6,445 nucleotides of DNA. Source: Planctomycetaceae bacterium. GTDB taxonomy: Bacteria > Planctomycetota > Planctomycetia > Pirellulales > Thermoguttaceae. The DNA is taken from the NCBI GenBank assembly GCA_031288765.1, contig JAITQV010000266.1, positions 1 to 6,445 of the forward strand, written 5' to 3'. Under the pieces are notes generated by a model. It did no database searches. It saw only the letters and a program-made list of their open reading frames with translations, and was not told the DNA's origin. Shown one piece after another: positions 6,210 to 6,445 of the stretch (position 1 is its first letter; each line of letters opens with the position of its first letter). The position numbers and the translations under genes were made by a program.

Positions 6210-6347
6210 ATAGACCTTTTCGCTTACCTGCTCAAACATTGAAAACATGGAAAAAACGTCGTATTTTGTAATTATTAAGCCGATTGTTTTTTTGTGGGTT
6301 TCACGGTTAAAAAATAATTGTATCTATTCAGTTATTTATCCGAAAAT

Positions 6348-6362
6348 AGGGCTGAAAGCCCT
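6348..6362. repeat. GC-rich hairpin, 6-bp stem with GAA loop
   Basis: AGGGCT (6348-6353) pairs with AGCCCT (6357-6362) around GAA. It is the first of three palindromes in the last 100 bases and shares the core CTGAAAG with the hairpin at 6415-6427. Probably part of a repeat element that may continue past the window. Confidence 0.7.
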
Positions 6363-6368
6363 TCATCA

Positions 6369-6391
6369 GTAGCGTAGGGCAACGCCCTACG
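6369..6391. repeat. REP-like element: GTAG followed by a perfect 8-bp palindrome
   Basis: CGTAGGGC (6373-6380) pairs exactly with GCCCTACG (6384-6391) around AAC, and the tetranucleotide GTAG (6369-6372) touches its 5' foot. A GTAG or related tetranucleotide beside a hairpin is the signature recognised by RAYT (TnpA-REP) tyrosine transposases in classical REP elements. No such transposase is in the window, so the link is inferred from layout only. Confidence 0.55.
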
Positions 6392-6414
6392 AAGAGGAAT
6401 ACAAATAAATTTAA

Positions 6415-6427
6415 GCCCTGAAAGGGC
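6415..6427. repeat. GC-rich hairpin, 5-bp stem with GAA loop
   Basis: GCCCT (6415-6419) pairs with AGGGC (6423-6427) around GAA. It has the same loop and centre as the hairpin at 6348-6362, with the outer stem bases exchanged between sides. It lies 18 bp from the window end, so the full repeat unit may be cut. Confidence 0.65.
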
Positions 6428-6445
6428 GCAATCCCCATAAATCCT

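Larger units (their letters stand above)
5630..6445. other. 816-bp gene-free region: leuS upstream signals followed by a repeat mosaic
   Basis: No reading frame in this stretch has a recognisable motif, believable composition or family resemblance; the open frames of 78-89 codons near leuS look like chance frames in A/T-rich DNA. Roughly 5690-5820 holds promoter-like sites and direct repeats. From about 5921 to the window end the sequence is dominated by short tandem repeats and palindromes, each listed separately. Between them, 5821-5920, 5977-6052 and 6210-6347 show nothing I can name. No tRNA cloverleaf, T-box or riboswitch signature was seen. Confidence 0.75.

Overview
The window looks like chromosomal DNA of a bacterium in the phylum Planctomycetota. 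The main evidence is a DUF1559 protein with its H-x9-D terminus, a family hugely expanded in and nearly confined to that phylum. A small lipoprotein with a 'GEVFYDGKPAPDISVLFEP'-type beta domain and a long (963-residue) leucyl-tRNA synthetase agree with this. The DNA is fairly AT-rich for the phylum, and none of the three visible gene starts has a Shine-Dalgarno sequence. A low-GC planctomycete lineage is therefore my inference; genus and species cannot be read from the sequence.

Layout. Bases 1-2681 hold three plus-strand genes: the C-terminal part of a DUF1559 (pilin-like) protein, an exported M14 zinc carboxypeptidase resembling the cytosolic carboxypeptidase (CCP) subgroup, and a small lipoprotein with a transthyretin-like domain. 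All three products look exported or surface-linked. The DUF1559 plus small-lipoprotein pair is a common planctomycete arrangement, with the peptidase gene lying between them here. Bases 2738-5629 hold leuS on the minus strand, convergent with the lipoprotein gene and separated from it by 56 bp with no clear terminator.

Bases 5630-6445 (816 bp) contain no credible gene. The part next to leuS (5690-5820) carries promoter-like signals for leuS, including a perfect minus-strand TATAAT placed directly against a 12-bp tandem direct repeat, and a second TTGAAA-N16-TAAAAT site overlapped by an inverted repeat. The rest (about 5921-6445) is a mosaic of short repeats: three degenerate 9-mers, two related hairpins with a compensatory base-pair change, a 7-bp tandem array (3 x ACTATTC then 3 x ACTATCA), and a cluster of three GC-rich hairpins, one preceded by GTAG as in REP elements mobilised by RAYT-type transposases.

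I see no defence system, CRISPR array, transposase gene or RNA gene. The coding part is ordinary. The points worth a second look are the intergenic repeat mosaic, the leuS upstream region, a perfect 12-bp stem inside the carboxypeptidase gene, and the exported CCP-like peptidase.
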